The translations under genes and the position numbers were made by a program. A stretch of DNA of 64,000 nucleotides from Onthophagus taurus (Eukaryota; Arthropoda; Insecta; Coleoptera; Scarabaeidae), in the NCBI RefSeq assembly GCF_036711975.1, contig NC_091976.1, positions 6,510,001 to 6,574,000 on the forward strand. The letters run 5' to 3'. Each line of letters begins with the position of its first letter. Position 1 is the stretch's first letter. This document shows positions 1-11,360 of the stretch, piece by piece. Under the pieces are notes generated by a model. The model worked only from the letters and a program-made list of their open reading frames with translations, was not told where the DNA came from and made no database searches.

Positions 1-275
1 ATGAAACCTTCCTTACTCTTAAGACATTTACAAACTAAACATGCTAATTATAAAAATAAGGACCATAGCTTTTTTAAACGCTTGGAGAAAAGTAAGAATA
101 AATACAATTTAACGTCATACAAACTATCATCAAATAAAGATCTCGAAAACGCCATTGAAACTAGTTATCTCGTCAGTTACCGTATTGCCAAATGTGGCAA
201 AAATCACACAATTGCCGAGAATTTGATTCTTCCCTGTATAAAAGATGTTGTTCGTTGTATGCTCGGTTGTGTTTG
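1..275 (+). pseudogene. hAT transposase relic (ZBED5/SCAND3-like N-terminal part)
   Basis: The first ~90 codons read through without a stop and resemble the segment just after the BED finger of ZBED5/SCAND3-type hAT proteins. Visible markers are LLRHLQTKH, then FFKRLE, then HTIAENLILPCIKDVV. The window edge cuts off the upstream part. Downstream the reading frame runs straight into Harbinger sequence, so this is the broken edge of a hAT copy. No catalytic residues are present. The family call rests on motif memory; the exact junction (about 265-330) is uncertain. Confidence 0.6.
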
Positions 276-1509
276 TATTGAAATGAATTTTGAACGTGAA
301 AGTAGCAGTGACAAAGAGATGATTGAAGATCTGGAAGAAATCAACGAATTATTTCCTATTCGTGGTGGCCGAGTCATGAAAGAAAGAATCGATCATGTTC
401 AACATTTATCTGACGTCGAATTCGTAAAGAGGTTGCGCCTCCCCAAAGAATGTTTTCATCGGTTGTTGTCAGAGGTTGAGGAAAACATTAAACCACGAAC
501 GGAAAGGTATTGTATATTGTATAATTTGGTATCATTTGTAAAATTAAAGATATTATTTTCTAGATATTCAGCAATATTTGCCTCAAACCGTTTATTATTG
601 ACATTGAGATTTTTTGCTACGGGTAATATGTTGCTGGCTGTGGCTGATTTTTGTGGGATCAGTGAAGCTGCAGCATCCCAAATAGTCAAATTGATGGCAA
701 TAGCCATTGCCAATTTAAGACCCCAATATTGCAAAATGCCGGAGGGTGACGACATTGGAAAAGTGCAAACAAAGTTTTATAATATTGCTCGATTTCCTTT
801 GGTTATTGGCACCATCGATTGTACTCATGTACGAATTCAATCGCCAGGTATTGTTAGAAATATTATATACCAATGTAAATCAAACATTTCTTATGTTATA
901 TTTTAGGTGGAGACCAAGCTGAAAATTTTAGGAATAGAAAAAGCTATTTTTCCTTTAATCTACAGACGGTGTCGGACGCAAATCTGAAAATTGTAGTTAT
1001 AGTGGCGAGATGGCCTGGATCCACGCACGATCAAACTATTTTTAATAATAGCAGCATACGCAATAGGTTTGAACAGGGCCACTTTGGAAACGGTATATTG
1101 CTTGGGGATAGTGGGTATCGCAATACGTAAGTTCACACTGTAAAAGAATTATTATAAACATAGTAAATGAACTGTTCCATTTTAGAAATTATTTGTTAAC
1201 TCCCCTTGTCGAACAAAGGACAGAGGCAGAGCGTCTCTATAATGAAGCTCAAATAATGACCCGAAATGTCGTAGAACGGCAGTATGGGGTTTGGAAGAGA
1301 CGATTCCAAGTTTTAAGATTGGGAATGAGGGTGGCGACGGAAAGGTAACAATTAGAACCAATTAGTTAAAAAAATTAAAAGAAGAACCGTTACCATCCGA
1401 GGATGAGGATGACGATAATAACCAAGGCATAGAAGTGGAGAGAAATGGTGATGACATTTCTGGTGATAAAAGGGCAGAAATGATACAATATTTTGAGACA
1501 TTGCGATAA
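276..1509 (+). pseudogene. HARBI1-type PIF/Harbinger transposase, multi-exon, degraded
   Basis: DDE_Tnp_4-type transposase that would cut and paste its element with 3-bp target duplications. Exons can be followed by GT-AG junctions: up to 506, 564-847, 907-1126 and 1186-1344. The 57-bp first intron is a multiple of three and stop-free, so it reads through as coding. Catalytic candidates are the D in TIDCTHVRI (~815), the D in GDSGYRN (~1105) and the E in VERQYGVWKRRF (~1275). The acidic C-terminus (1365-1509, ending at TAA 1507) survives, but the segment between RVATER and it is missing, so the copy is internally deleted. An accessory gene lies convergently downstream. Confidence 0.72.
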
Positions 1510-1586
1510 GATATATATTTACAATATAAATAATAAATAATGTATATACATTAAAGTACAAAACAATGATAAAACAATAATAAAAA

Positions 1587-2170
1587 CTAATTTTTTTCTA
1601 ATAATGCCAATTTTTTCTTTTTAATTTGTAACTTATATTTTAATACATCCATTTCTAATTGGTGCCGTTCTCTCTCGTTAGCAATTTTTAAGTCGCACAG
1701 TTCTTTTTTTTTCAATACATTCATTGTAACTGTTATGTATTGGTTTATTTTCACCTATAAACTATTTTTATTAACTCTCCTAATCTTACTGTATTTATTT
1801 CAACACTACCTTTTCGTTTGCCACTCTCTAAAACAATACTTTTTCTTTTCCTTAATTGTTTGGGAGCCCAAACGCTCCAATCGTTTTCTTTTTCATTTTT
1901 ATTTATTTCCTCCTCTGCAGTGGGTGCGTTTTTGTGATTCTGAATCAATAAATAATTCTTTGCCGGCCTATTCAGAACTAGCACCTGCTGATGCAGATGT
2001 TTGTTCTGTAAGATACATATTATCACCTACAACAGAAGTGCTAAAGATATCTCCGACAAAAAATTGTTGACTGAGTCAGGATCACAAATTGACCTCATTC
2101 CGTCTACACACAATATAATCAAAGCTAGAGAGAATATAATCATATTAATGAACAAATTCCACATGAACAG
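1587..2170 (-). pseudogene. Harbinger accessory protein relic (Myb/SANT-like partner)
   Basis: Minus-strand coding in pieces. The segment 2026-1751 encodes a Lys/Glu-rich stretch. The 3' segment (1730-1587) encodes a charged coiled-coil tail containing ERERHQLEMDVLKYKLQIKK and ending LALLEKN. This tail resembles the C-terminus of the DNA-binding partner encoded by many Harbinger elements. Frame changes separate the parts and no N-terminal SANT helix could be confirmed. The convergent orientation to the HARBI1-like gene fits a two-gene Harbinger element. Function is inferred from family context. Confidence 0.5.
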
Positions 2171-2202
2171 ATAACAGAGGTTCTATATTTATAGTTTAAA
2201 CC

Positions 2203-3665
2203 TTAACAGGTTGACTACCATGTGCACCAAATAGATGTACGGCTTCATATCCAAGCATTGATTTAAAAAATCCTACGTACTGGGCCGGTGGACCACAAAA
2301 AAAAATTATTATTAATTGTTTTCTTAAGCAAGTTTTGTCAATAATATACTTTGTTAGAAGTTTCATTGCGTTTTTTATGAATGTATGTAAAATCCGCTCT
2401 GTGCACTAATATGGTGCACCAAACTTGTTCAATTTGACTTCGCTTTTCAATTCTGCGTATATAAAATGCGCCACTTACGTTCGGTTTTGATAACTTTAGC
2501 GCAACTTCAGGTTTATTAGTTGATTTACATTTCTTTAAGATGGATGACCATGAAATTCAACGCTTGCTTCGTTTATTCGACGAGGTTCCCACACCTTCTA
2601 CTTTAAGTGCTAGCGAAGTTGATGACAGTGATGCAGACCCTAATTTTAATTATAATAAACAAAGTGAGGAGCGAGTATTAAGTGACAGTGACGATTGTTC
2701 GGATGTTGTAAATTCGCAAACAATCGTAAATGCACCGAGTTCTGTTTGGAGCACACCAGACCTCTCAAAAATTAAAAATATAATTTACAATGAAAACAAT
2801 GATGATGTAGGAATTAATCCGGATATTATCGAGACCCTACAGTATGCAGAGCCATATGAATTTTTTGCCTTATTCATTGACAAAGATGTTATTTCCTTAA
2901 TTGTTCAAGAAACGAATCGTTATGCTCTCCAACGAAAAACTTCTCCCAGTGTTAAGAGGAATTCTCGGGTGCAGCGTTGGGCTCCCGTCAGCAGTGAAGA
3001 AATACATACATTTTTAGGATTGGTGTTATGGATGGGCCTTTACCAAATGCCTTCAATTCCTGACTATTGGAAAAAAGATAACCCTTTACTCAGCAGCAAG
3101 GTAGGCGAATACATGTCTAGAAATCGTTTCGAGCTCATACTTAGTACGCTACACTTTGCCGATAATTCTAAAGCACCTCGAGGTGACAGACTTCACAAGG
3201 TTCAAAACATAGTTAATATGATTGTAGCAAACTTTAATATGGCAGTCTGTCCAACCCAGTCTGTATGCATTGACGAATCTATGATTCCATGTTTGGGCAG
3301 ACTCTCTTTCCGTCAGCATATTCAAAATAAACGGCATCGCTACGGAATTAAAATATTTAAACTTTGCTCCGAATCATTTTATACCCTACAGTTTAAAATA
3401 TACTGCGGAAAGGAGAGAGTAAACGATATGCCGGTATCAGAGAAAGTGGTTATGGAGCTAATGAAACCTTATTTAAATTTTGGCGTACCCTATATACCGA
3501 TAGTTGGTACACAGGAGTGCCTCTTGCAAAAAAGCTGCTTGAAAGCTCCACTCATTTGGTCGGGACATTGCGAGCGAACAGAAAGCATATACCATCCAAA
3601 GTTGTAAAACAAAAGTTGAAAAAACACGAGATTATTGCTCGTCAAAATGATAAATTTAAATCATA
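2203..3665 (+). mobile_element. piggyBac element A, 3'-truncated
   Basis: A TTAA at 2203-2206 followed by CAGGTTGACTACCATGTGCACC is a plausible left end. A related TGGTGCACCAAACTTG recurs at ~2411 as a subterminal repeat. The element continues through the transposase at 2540 and stops near 3665, where a P-element relic begins. No right inverted repeat was found, so the left-end call is moderate. Confidence 0.5.
2540..3663 (+). pseudogene. piggyBac transposase (family A), frameshifted and truncated
   Basis: DDE_Tnp_1_7 transposase. The acidic N-terminus (DEVPTPSTLSASEVDDSDAD) is followed by the typical core: FIDKDVISLIVQETNRYA, FLGLVLWMGLYQMPSIPDYW, then the first catalytic Asp in VCIDESMIPC (~3270). 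A frameshift near 3485 moves the second catalytic Asp (TDSWYTGVPL) to another frame. The coding trace ends by ~3663, before the third Asp and the C-terminal Cys domain. Full-length family members are about 550-650 aa, so about one third is lost. The start at 2540 is the first ATG after an AT-rich leader. Confidence 0.85.
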
Positions 3666-3726
3666 AATTTTAGTATAGACTGTTTTTGTGCTATTCAGTT
3701 GTTTCTTATAATTCATTTGAGTCACA

Positions 3727-5480
3727 ATGGCTAATATGGTGAAGGCATCATTTTCCCTCTTCAGAAAGAAACGGTCTTGTAAATATCCTTCATGTAAAAA
3801 TTCATATTATACTAATAGTCCAAAAGATTTCCAAAAGATCCAGATACACTCTCACTCTGGAAAAGTGTTTGTAGGTTAGATAACCATTTAAAACCAGAAA
3901 ATCAGTTTATTTACGAAGACCATTTTTATGATTTCGATTATAGCAGTCCTGATAACATACGATTAAAAAATTATTGCTGTCCAAAACCTTATCCTAGGAC
4001 ATCTATCATGACATCCCAAGCATCCGATAATTCCATATCCGGTAATACATCTTCAATTATTCCTGCTAACGCTGAATCTACTGAAATTAATGCTGTTTGC
4101 CATTCGGATAGTGTAGATTTGAGCGGTATATCGGATAATGTTGAAACAACAGTTGTTTTAAAAGAAACCTTAGACCCGCGTGATAATGTTAAAATTCATC
4201 GTAACATGCAATCGAAATTGTCAATGTTAAAATCACAGCTAAAAAGCGCCAAAGCTGACGTGAGCTTTGTTAGGAAACTATATGGGCCGATTTGACTTCA
4301 TCGAATCTATTTTGAATTCTGTAAAAAAGGAATTTATTAATTCTCAGTTACGCAATTCTAGTAGAGCTCAGTCAGGTAAAAGGTGGACTATGGAAGATAA
4401 AGCATTTGGTTTATCTATCTACAAAAAAAGACACGATTATATTGTTACCTACAAGCCCATTTTGAATTACCATCAATAAGACTTTTCAGAGGCCTGTCGT
4501 CCAACATGTCTTTTCGTACCGGTTTAAATCCAAATGTTATGGATTATCTTAAACATCAGGTTAGGAACAAGAATGATGTTGACAAGTATTGCACCCTCAT
4601 TTTCGACGGAGTTCAACTTATTGTTAGTAGTGGGCTTCATTATGAGGTTCATGAACAAAGAATTTCGAGATTCGAAGATTTGGGAGACTCGGAACCAATA
4701 ACAAAACTTGGGTGAACTTTGTGGTAACAACGATTGTGTTTGAAGTAAATGGAGAAAAAATATATGGGTTCGATATCCAAAAAATGGTGAAGAGTTTCGG
4801 TGCGCGTTATCAAAAGATTCCCTCACATTTAAAGTTTCGTTCCAATTTGTTACCTAAAATCAACAAAAGGAAAATGATTGATCGGAACGGTAGGGATTGT
4901 ACAAAGTCCGTTAGATTTCTTAAAGGTTGGCAGACTACCATACGATCAGTTATTGTTCTTTGGAATCATTTAAGTACCCTTAAGTAGGGGACGGAATTGT
5001 CAAGACGACTATTGTGAGTCTTTGCAAATCTTTCTACAAGATTTGTTAGTACATTTTCCAGAGGATCTTCATTCTAGTGATAAAATGGTTCAAATCCTAT
5101 TTTCTCAGATATCGAACTAAACCCAAGTATACAAAATAATCAAGCAACGGCGTATATGGCTGGTTGTTTTCTGAAGACTATACATATTCCGGACTGTGAT
5201 ACGTGTCGAGAAAATTTATATTCTGCAGAATGTAACGGAATCATTTGTTTACTTCTTTCAAGGAGTGTAACAATGAGACACATTTAAATTATGCAAGTGA
5301 CGGGCTTATTAAGATGGTTGATGCAGTCTATGAAAGAATATATCAATTTCTTGATAACTATGGTCACTTAAGCCCAATTGAGAGCACATTCAAAAATTCG
5401 GCATAATTAAAGGACCATCAATATCCTTAAAAATCGACGATTGCTTTTACCGACATGAAATTGCCTAAAGTTTCGCTGCG
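3727..5480 (+). pseudogene. P-element / THAP9-like transposase relic
   Basis: Broken coding shows a THAP zinc-finger pattern (CKYPSCKN at ~3780, then IYEDHFYDFDY at ~3910 in a shifted frame). A Ser/Thr linker follows at 4008-4200 with a coiled coil (MLKSQLKSAKADVSFV). Next comes the P-transposase signature KRWTMEDKAFGLSIYKK at ~4380, a core with CTLIFDGVQLIVSSGLHY at ~4590, and a C-terminal AYMAGCFLKT...CDTC at ~5150. Several frameshifts and stops interrupt it, so it is an old, inactive copy. THAP plus this core is shared by Drosophila P elements and vertebrate THAP9. No terminal repeats were identified. Confidence 0.7.
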
Positions 5481-5934
5481 CTATCATCAGCCATGCTAAC
5501 TACATATCTCCGCAGCACCAACGGTATTACCAACCGTTTCCTTCTTTTTACTGCCAATCATATAACATTAATCTGATAAAATTGTAAATCAAATAATTTT
5601 CACCGAATTTATAAGAGAATTAACAGTTTATTACAACTCATATTTTCGGTTGTAATATGTTAAACTTCCTATCCTTTCACGGTTAAACGATTCTTAGAAA
5701 AATGAGAAAGGCAGAGCTATATCTGAGCAATAACGTTGTTTTTGTTTTTTTCTCGTTTTTTTAAATCATACAATCTTGGGAATACCGGTAAAATCGGCTT
5801 AGTTCTGTATCACCCCTTTATTATTGTTTTGCATCAAAGAAGGGGTGGTGGAAAAATCTAATTCTTTTTGGGTACTATATTAAACGTTATTTCCTTTTTT
5901 AAATTTACTTATGTTTTTAACATGGCTGAGGTAA
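5481..5934. other. AT-rich spacer without recognised gene
   Basis: No coding segment is supported here. A short inverted repeat CACCCCTT (5811-5818) / AAGGGGTG (5840-5847) could be a decayed end of the neighbouring Merlin element, but this is a guess. Confidence 0.4.
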
Positions 5935-6840
5935 GTTGGATATTTGGACCGTAATATTAGATATAAATTTTTATTTTTTATTAGACTCATGAAGTGTCAA
6001 TGTTCCAACTGCGTTCGTTTCAAGGAGAGGAGTTACTTAACAGCCTGAGCAAATGGGGTTTCATTCCCAAAGAAGGCGATTACAAATGTCCACAATGCGA
6101 AGAGCTAGTTCTACAATAAAATAGTACATCAAGGGATGGCTATGTGTGTGCCTGTTATGGACGTGTTTCCATCAGGAAACAAAAGTGCGGTAAGACTGTA
6201 TCGTTTCGTACCGGCACGTTTTTGCAAACTCTAAATAAGAGATTTCTCAAATTTTAGGATTCGTGTATTTATGGGTAGATAAGGTAAGTCTTACAGTCAT
6301 CGCGAAACACACTAAAATGTCTGCAATCTGCGGTCGACTGGGCATTGTTCTGTCGCAAAGTCGTATTATACAAATTCCTATTGCACCCGCATATGTTAGG
6401 CGGTAGGATTCTGTCGTCGAGATGGACGAGAGCAAATTTGGTTGACGAAAATATCATCACGGACACCGCGTCGACGACCAATGAGTTTTTGGTGGGTATG
6501 AACGTAGAACAGGCCGTGTGTTTATGGAGGTCGTAGAGAACAGAACGGCGGACACTCTTCTTCCAATAATTCAAAAATAGATACGTCCAGAAATCACCAT
6601 TATTTCGGATTAGTGGTCGTATGACTGTTTGGAATGTACACTTAAAGGTTTACCATTCTATAAATTTTGTAGACCCACAAACTGGCGCACATACCAACGC
6701 AATCGAATCGACGTGGCGACATGCTAAGGATAGCATGTCCTCCTCTGGTCAGACAAAGGCCAAGATGCCAGGTAATCTTTTGAAATACATGTTTCATTAT
6801 AGAAAAGAGCTAAGTACCAACACAGAATTTTAGAGGTACA
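5935..6840 (+). pseudogene. Merlin-superfamily (ISXO2/IS1016-like) transposase relic
   Basis: Coding fragments show an N-terminal CxxC pair (YKCPQCEELV, ~6080) followed by a cysteine/YGRVSIRKQ segment typical of the Merlin zinc ribbon. The catalytic signature reads VEMDESKFG (~6420) followed by HGHRVDD and VFGGYERRTGRVF (~6490), then ENRTADTLLPIIQK (~6540), and FVDPQTGAHTNAIESTW in an open segment at 6670-6720. Frameshifts and stops separate the pieces. A GT-AG-like gap near 6190-6255 may be an intron. Inactive copy of a superfamily known from insects, nematodes and flatworms. Confidence 0.72.
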
Positions 6841-6891
6841 AATACTTAATGAAAGATGTCGCCACAGTAAGTGCCTATACGAGTTTAGGTT

Positions 6892-8968
6892 GAAAGGGGC
6901 AAAGTGCCAGTGTGCCAGTTAACAGTGTCTAAAGTTATGGAGTCCGAACGAGAAAATAAACGAAAACGAGGTAGTGGCAGATGTAGAGATGAAAATAAAA
7001 CAAGAAAAGATTCAGGGAAAAGTTATGTGACTTATATATAAAGGAGTTCAAAAGCCTGGTAAAGTTCCACCGCAAAATGAGGTTAGGTTTCATACAGCAT
7101 GCTCGCAAATGAATGTAATAACGTTTATTTTGTTGGTTGTAGGTAACATGTAAATGTTACTTTGATTGTAAAACATTACGTCCGGAGAGAATGAGACATC
7201 TAAATGAAGAATTTTATAAGCAAAATACAACCGTACAGGGTACATACCTTATGATTCTTATACATCTTGCACCAGTAAGTAGACGTAGAAATGGGTTATA
7301 CGAGGATTCCAGTGATAGCCGTCGTCAACATACAGTGCATTATACTGTTTCGAATGCAAAAGGAGAAATGATCAGGATTTGTAAGACTACATTTATGAAC
7401 ATATTCTCAGTAACTAAAAAAAGGTTGGAATGTTTAATTAAAAAGAAAAAACTAGGGCACACAACTTATACTGATAAACGAACTTCTAATAAGCCTAAAA
7501 AGTTTAATGAGCAGGATACAGAAATGATTAAAACATACATTCGTTCAGTACCAAGGCAGGAAAGTCATTATTGCAGAAAAAAAAGTTCTCTTGAATATTT
7601 AAACCCAGAACTTAATATTAGACGACTGTATGATGCATTTCGGCTTCAACATCCAGAAACTAAAATAACTATGGCTTATTATAGATCTGTATTTAAAAAC
7701 AAATTTCCAAACTTGAAATTTCATCTCCCCAGAACTGATACTTGTCGCGTTTGTGATCAACTTAACTGTGAAGTAAAAGCAGCAACAGTTTCAAGCAATA
7801 ATGCAAAAGTTAAACTTGAACTGCATCATCGTAAAGTTGAAGCGGCTTCTCAGAAGATGAGGCAGGACTTAGCTAATTCGCAGTTACCTGGTAGTTCTTT
7901 TTCCTGTGTGGTAATGGACTTACAACAAGTAAGTCACGTTTTATGTTAAGAAATTACAATAAATTTATGTCTTCTGTATTTCGTTTTAGGTTCTGTTTGT
8001 GCCAAGTTTAACGCATAGCGACATGTTTTACCTCAGTCAGCTTAGCTGTTACAATCTTGGAATTTATGTGAGTGACATTAATCGATCATTCATGTGCACT
8101 TGGCATGAAGGGGTTGCAGAAAGGGGTAGTAACGAAATTGCATCTTGCCTTTTAAGCCTGTTAAATAAAGAAGACGCTGTTACTAAAAATGAACTACGAA
8201 TTTGGACTGACAACTGTGCAGGACAAAATAAAAACAAAATTTTAATATTATTGTATATCTTCCTGGTGACTCACAAAGTGTTTAATGTGATAGAGCATAA
8301 ATTCTTAGTCAGTGGTCACAGTTTCATGCAGTGTGACCGCGACTTTGGTCTGATTGAAAAAAGGAAGACTCTCGCAACCCATGGTCCCTAAAGATCTACA
8401 CGATATTATTAAAACAGCGAAATACAATCCGCCGTTTCAAATAATAGATATGGAAAAGCACGTATTTCTTGATCTTAAAAAAACTGCTGACCATTTGCTT
8501 GATACTAAAAATTTACAAATTAGTAAGCTGAGTGAGATCAGAGTACATTCCGGTAACCCTGCAATAATAGAAGTAAAGCAAACCCATTCAAAATTAGAAA
8601 ACTGGAAAGGATTCAATGTACTAAAAAAACACAAAACCATTTTAGATATTAAGAATGCCATTTTAGACGGGCTTCCATCTACAAATAAGATATCAGATAA
8701 TAAGAAAAAAAGTTTAAAATCTATGATCGGTTATCTGCAAAACGAAAATCATAAACAATTTTACAGGCAGTTACTATCTTTAGATTGAAATATACAATAA
8801 CACAATAATATATTTTTATATATGAAATGTTTGTATGTCGATATAAGTAATAAAGGCGGTTTAAACAAATTTTTATGGTTCCTACTATTTTTGATCTTAA
8901 AAATATTAAAAATCAAAGCTAATTTCTTTAATAACCTTAATAGTGAGTTTTGGTACTTAGCCCTTTTC
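6892..8968 (+). mobile_element. DNA transposon encoding a DUF7869-like protein, 18-bp terminal inverted repeats
   Basis: The coding region 6940-8788 is bracketed by GAAAGGGGCAAAGTGCCA (6892-6909) and, inverted, TGGTACTTAGCCCTTTTC (8951-8968). The two arms match at 15 of 18 positions. No convincing target-site duplication is seen at these limits. The brackets and the gene suggest a ~2.08-kb class II element whose superfamily I cannot name. Confidence 0.5.
6940..8788 (+). pseudogene. DUF7869-like candidate transposase
   Basis: Exon 1 opens at the ATG at 6940 (Lys/Arg-rich, then GKSYVTY) and carries at least one break. A GT-AG intron ends at ~7140 before a Cys segment (VTCKCYFDCK). The main exon 7191-7930 has KTTFMNIFSVTKKRL, then SHYCRKKSSLEYLNPELNI, CRVCDQLNC and VVMDLQQ. 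A second intron (~7930-7989) joins to VPSLTHSDMFYLSQL. Next are WTDNCAGQNKNK (~8215) and KFLVSGHSFMQCDRDFGLIE (~8310). A frameshift in an A-run near 8357 separates the C-terminal 140 codons. The ordered D (DLQQ), D (WTDNC) and acidic DFGLIE residues could be a DDE/RNase H-like triad; that is inference. The protein type is widespread in arthropods but its activity is unknown to me. Confidence 0.55.
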
Positions 8969-9044
8969 TACCGGAAGGTCCTCAATTGTTCATTAATGTT
9001 TCACTTTCGATAAATTGACGTAGGTAATTATTTAAATGTGTTAT

Positions 9045-10021
9045 ACATGTTATTGAAAACAACAAACAAAGAAACGGATGCATGGAAAAAAATCTCTACT
9101 GAGATGAAATGTGATGTAATTGAAGTAAAGAAAAAGACTTCTTGCATCATTTAGACGAGAAAGACAAAGAAAAGGTACTTCAAAAAAATGGCAGGCAGTG
9201 GAACTGGCTAAACTTTTTAATGGCTGGCTTCAACCTAGGGAGACTCAAGATACTAATGAGGTAAGCAAGTCACGGGAATTACTAAAAATAGTGAAAATCA
9301 GATTTATTTTGCAACAATTCTTCAAGATTTTTCGGCATCTGAAACAAATAATAACTTTGGCAATTTTGGCGATGTTTTTACGATTGTTTTAGAATGAAAC
9401 AAACGAAACTGAAGACATTTCCATAACCAATCAGGAATCTGACGCTACATACACCGAAAGAGAAGACTATGAAACCAATACGAATGCCAACATTACGAAA
9501 ACTCCCAAACAAAAATCGATGAGGCATACGAAATATTAAAACAATCTATGTCCAAAAAGCCTGCCAAAAACAACAATGATATATTTGGGCAGTATGTAGC
9601 AAGCAAACTGAACAGCTATTCAGATCGGTGTTCGAAATTAGTACAACATTTAATAAACAACATAATTTTTGATGCGGATATGGGAAAATATGATGCACCT
9701 GTAAGTTCTTCAAATCTACAGTTTCAGACAGTATTCAGTAGTACTCCCAGTCCCAATATATCAAGTCCCAATTCTCACAATTCCTTACAGTCGTCAACAT
9801 GTGCAAGTATTCCTCAAGCTTCATCCGTTTTAGAACAACTTTTATCTTATAATACCGAAATTCTATCATCACCACCAGCAGTTATACAAGTAGAACCTCA
9901 TTCAGGAACATATTCACAGTTTAGACTTTCAAACTCAGGAAATACAGAAAATACTGCAAAAGACATCGAAGAAAATGAATATTCTACTACTGGTAAAATA
10001 GGTAACTTTTTCCAACTTTAA
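9045..10021 (+). pseudogene. MADF/BESS-type Harbinger accessory protein relic
   Basis: Broken frames give a MADF end: DAWKKISTEMKCDVIEVKKK (~9080), then KWQAVELAKLFNGWLQPRET (~9190). A linker follows, and then a C-terminal domain with DEAYEILKQSMSKKPAKNNN and IFGQYVASKLNSYSDRCSKL (~9520-9620), as in BESS-like tails. A Ser/Pro-rich tail ends at TAA 10019. The last 157 codons (9548-10021) are open, while the MADF part is frameshifted. No partner transposase is adjacent, so this is probably one half of a dismembered Harbinger element. Confidence 0.62.
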
Positions 10022-10569
10022 AGCGTTATTGATATTTAGAGGCATACGTAAACATCAATAAACATTACATATACAGCCTGATTCAGAGTAAGTGCCTTAT
10101 TTTTTTTTAGCCACACTATGGGTACCACTTTCAAAATATTTGGCAGTAATATGTTTTAGAAAATTCTCTACACGATGGTGATATTATATTTTCAATTGGA
10201 CGAATTATTACAAAATGCGACTATCAACTTTTTTTTAAATGGTATGCCAAAAATTTTTTTTTATTATTGAAATCCTTAAAACATTCTTTTTACGATAGTA
10301 TTTCGTTTTTCTTAAAAATTCATTTCTGTTCCCATCAAAAAGCTAACTAACATTTTAATCTAGTAGTAGCGCATGAATATTTTACACAGATGTTGTTTTT
10401 GTCCAAATATCAATTAGCCGTAGACACAAAAGAAACAATTCAACTTTAATCTAGTAGTTAAACGTCAATCAATGCAATTTAGTTGTCAGTGCTTGTTAAT
10501 AACAATTTTATTGTACTAATTATTGAAGATTATAATTGTTAATTTAAAATTAATTGATACGTTTTTAAA
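10022..10569. other. AT-rich intergenic DNA
   Basis: No coding, repeat pair or RNA gene is supported. It precedes the DD41D mariner start and may include that element's degraded 5' end; no CAGGGTG-type terminus is visible. Confidence 0.4.
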
Positions 10570-11360
10570 ATGCCGTTAAGTTATACGAGAATCGAGTTAA
10601 TTGATATGCTCCTAATATTTGGAAAAGCAGATGAAGATCCTTATGAAGCAGCCAGATTGTACAGAAATAAATATTCAAACAGAAGACACCCTGAACATCG
10701 AACATTTACTAAATTATTGGAGAGAACGCGTGAAACGGGAACTGTGGATTATAAGAAACCTGTACATGCAAACCCACCTGCTTGCAATGCCGACAACGAA
10801 AACCAGGTAATGCAACACATTATTGAAAATCCCCATGTCAGTACTAGGGAGATTGCAGATTTGGTTGGAATATCGCAGATTCGGTCTGGAGGACTATAAA
10901 AAAAAATAAATATCACCCATTCAAAAAATGATTGTTCATCAAGAATTAACCGAAAATGATTTTCAGTTAATTAATTTATTAATATTAATTAATTTTGCGC
11001 GGTGGGGTTTGCAACAGATAGGACAAAATAGAAATTTTTTTAATAATGTTTTATTTTCGGACGAAGCAAGTTTCCGAAATGATGCTGTTGTTGTAAGACA
11101 TAACATACACTATTACGATAATGTAAATCCACACTGGACCCGCGAGCGACGTTGTCAACATCGATGGAGTTTGAACGTGTGGTGTGGAATTATAGGACGG
11201 CACATTGTTGGGCCAATATTTATTAATAGGCTAAATGCAGAGAATTACCTCAATTTATTAGAAAATGAAACTGAAAATCGTTTTAATGAACTCTCACAAA
11301 ATATCAGACATAATTTGTGGTGGCAGCAAGATGGCGCTCCAGCACATGGTTAGGGCTTAT
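10570..11360 (+). pseudogene. DD41D-type Tc1/mariner transposase, interrupted
   Basis: The N-terminal DUF4817-like helix-turn-helix region (10570-10875) has YTRIELIDMLLIFGKADED and NPHVSTREIADLVGIS. A frame break near 10875 follows. The catalytic core resumes with the first Asp in LFSDEASF (~11055), NVWCGIIGRHIVGPIF, and the second Asp in WWQQDGAPAH (~11330). Coding is then cut at 11361 by piggyBac B, so the third Asp is missing. The DD41D label follows from sister copies in this window with 41 residues between the second and third Asp. Confidence 0.75.

Noticed and set aside
5811-5847. CACCCCTT/AAGGGGTG inverted repeat as a Merlin terminus
   Set aside because: Arms are only 8 bp and 21 bp apart, with no matching partner at the other side of the relic.
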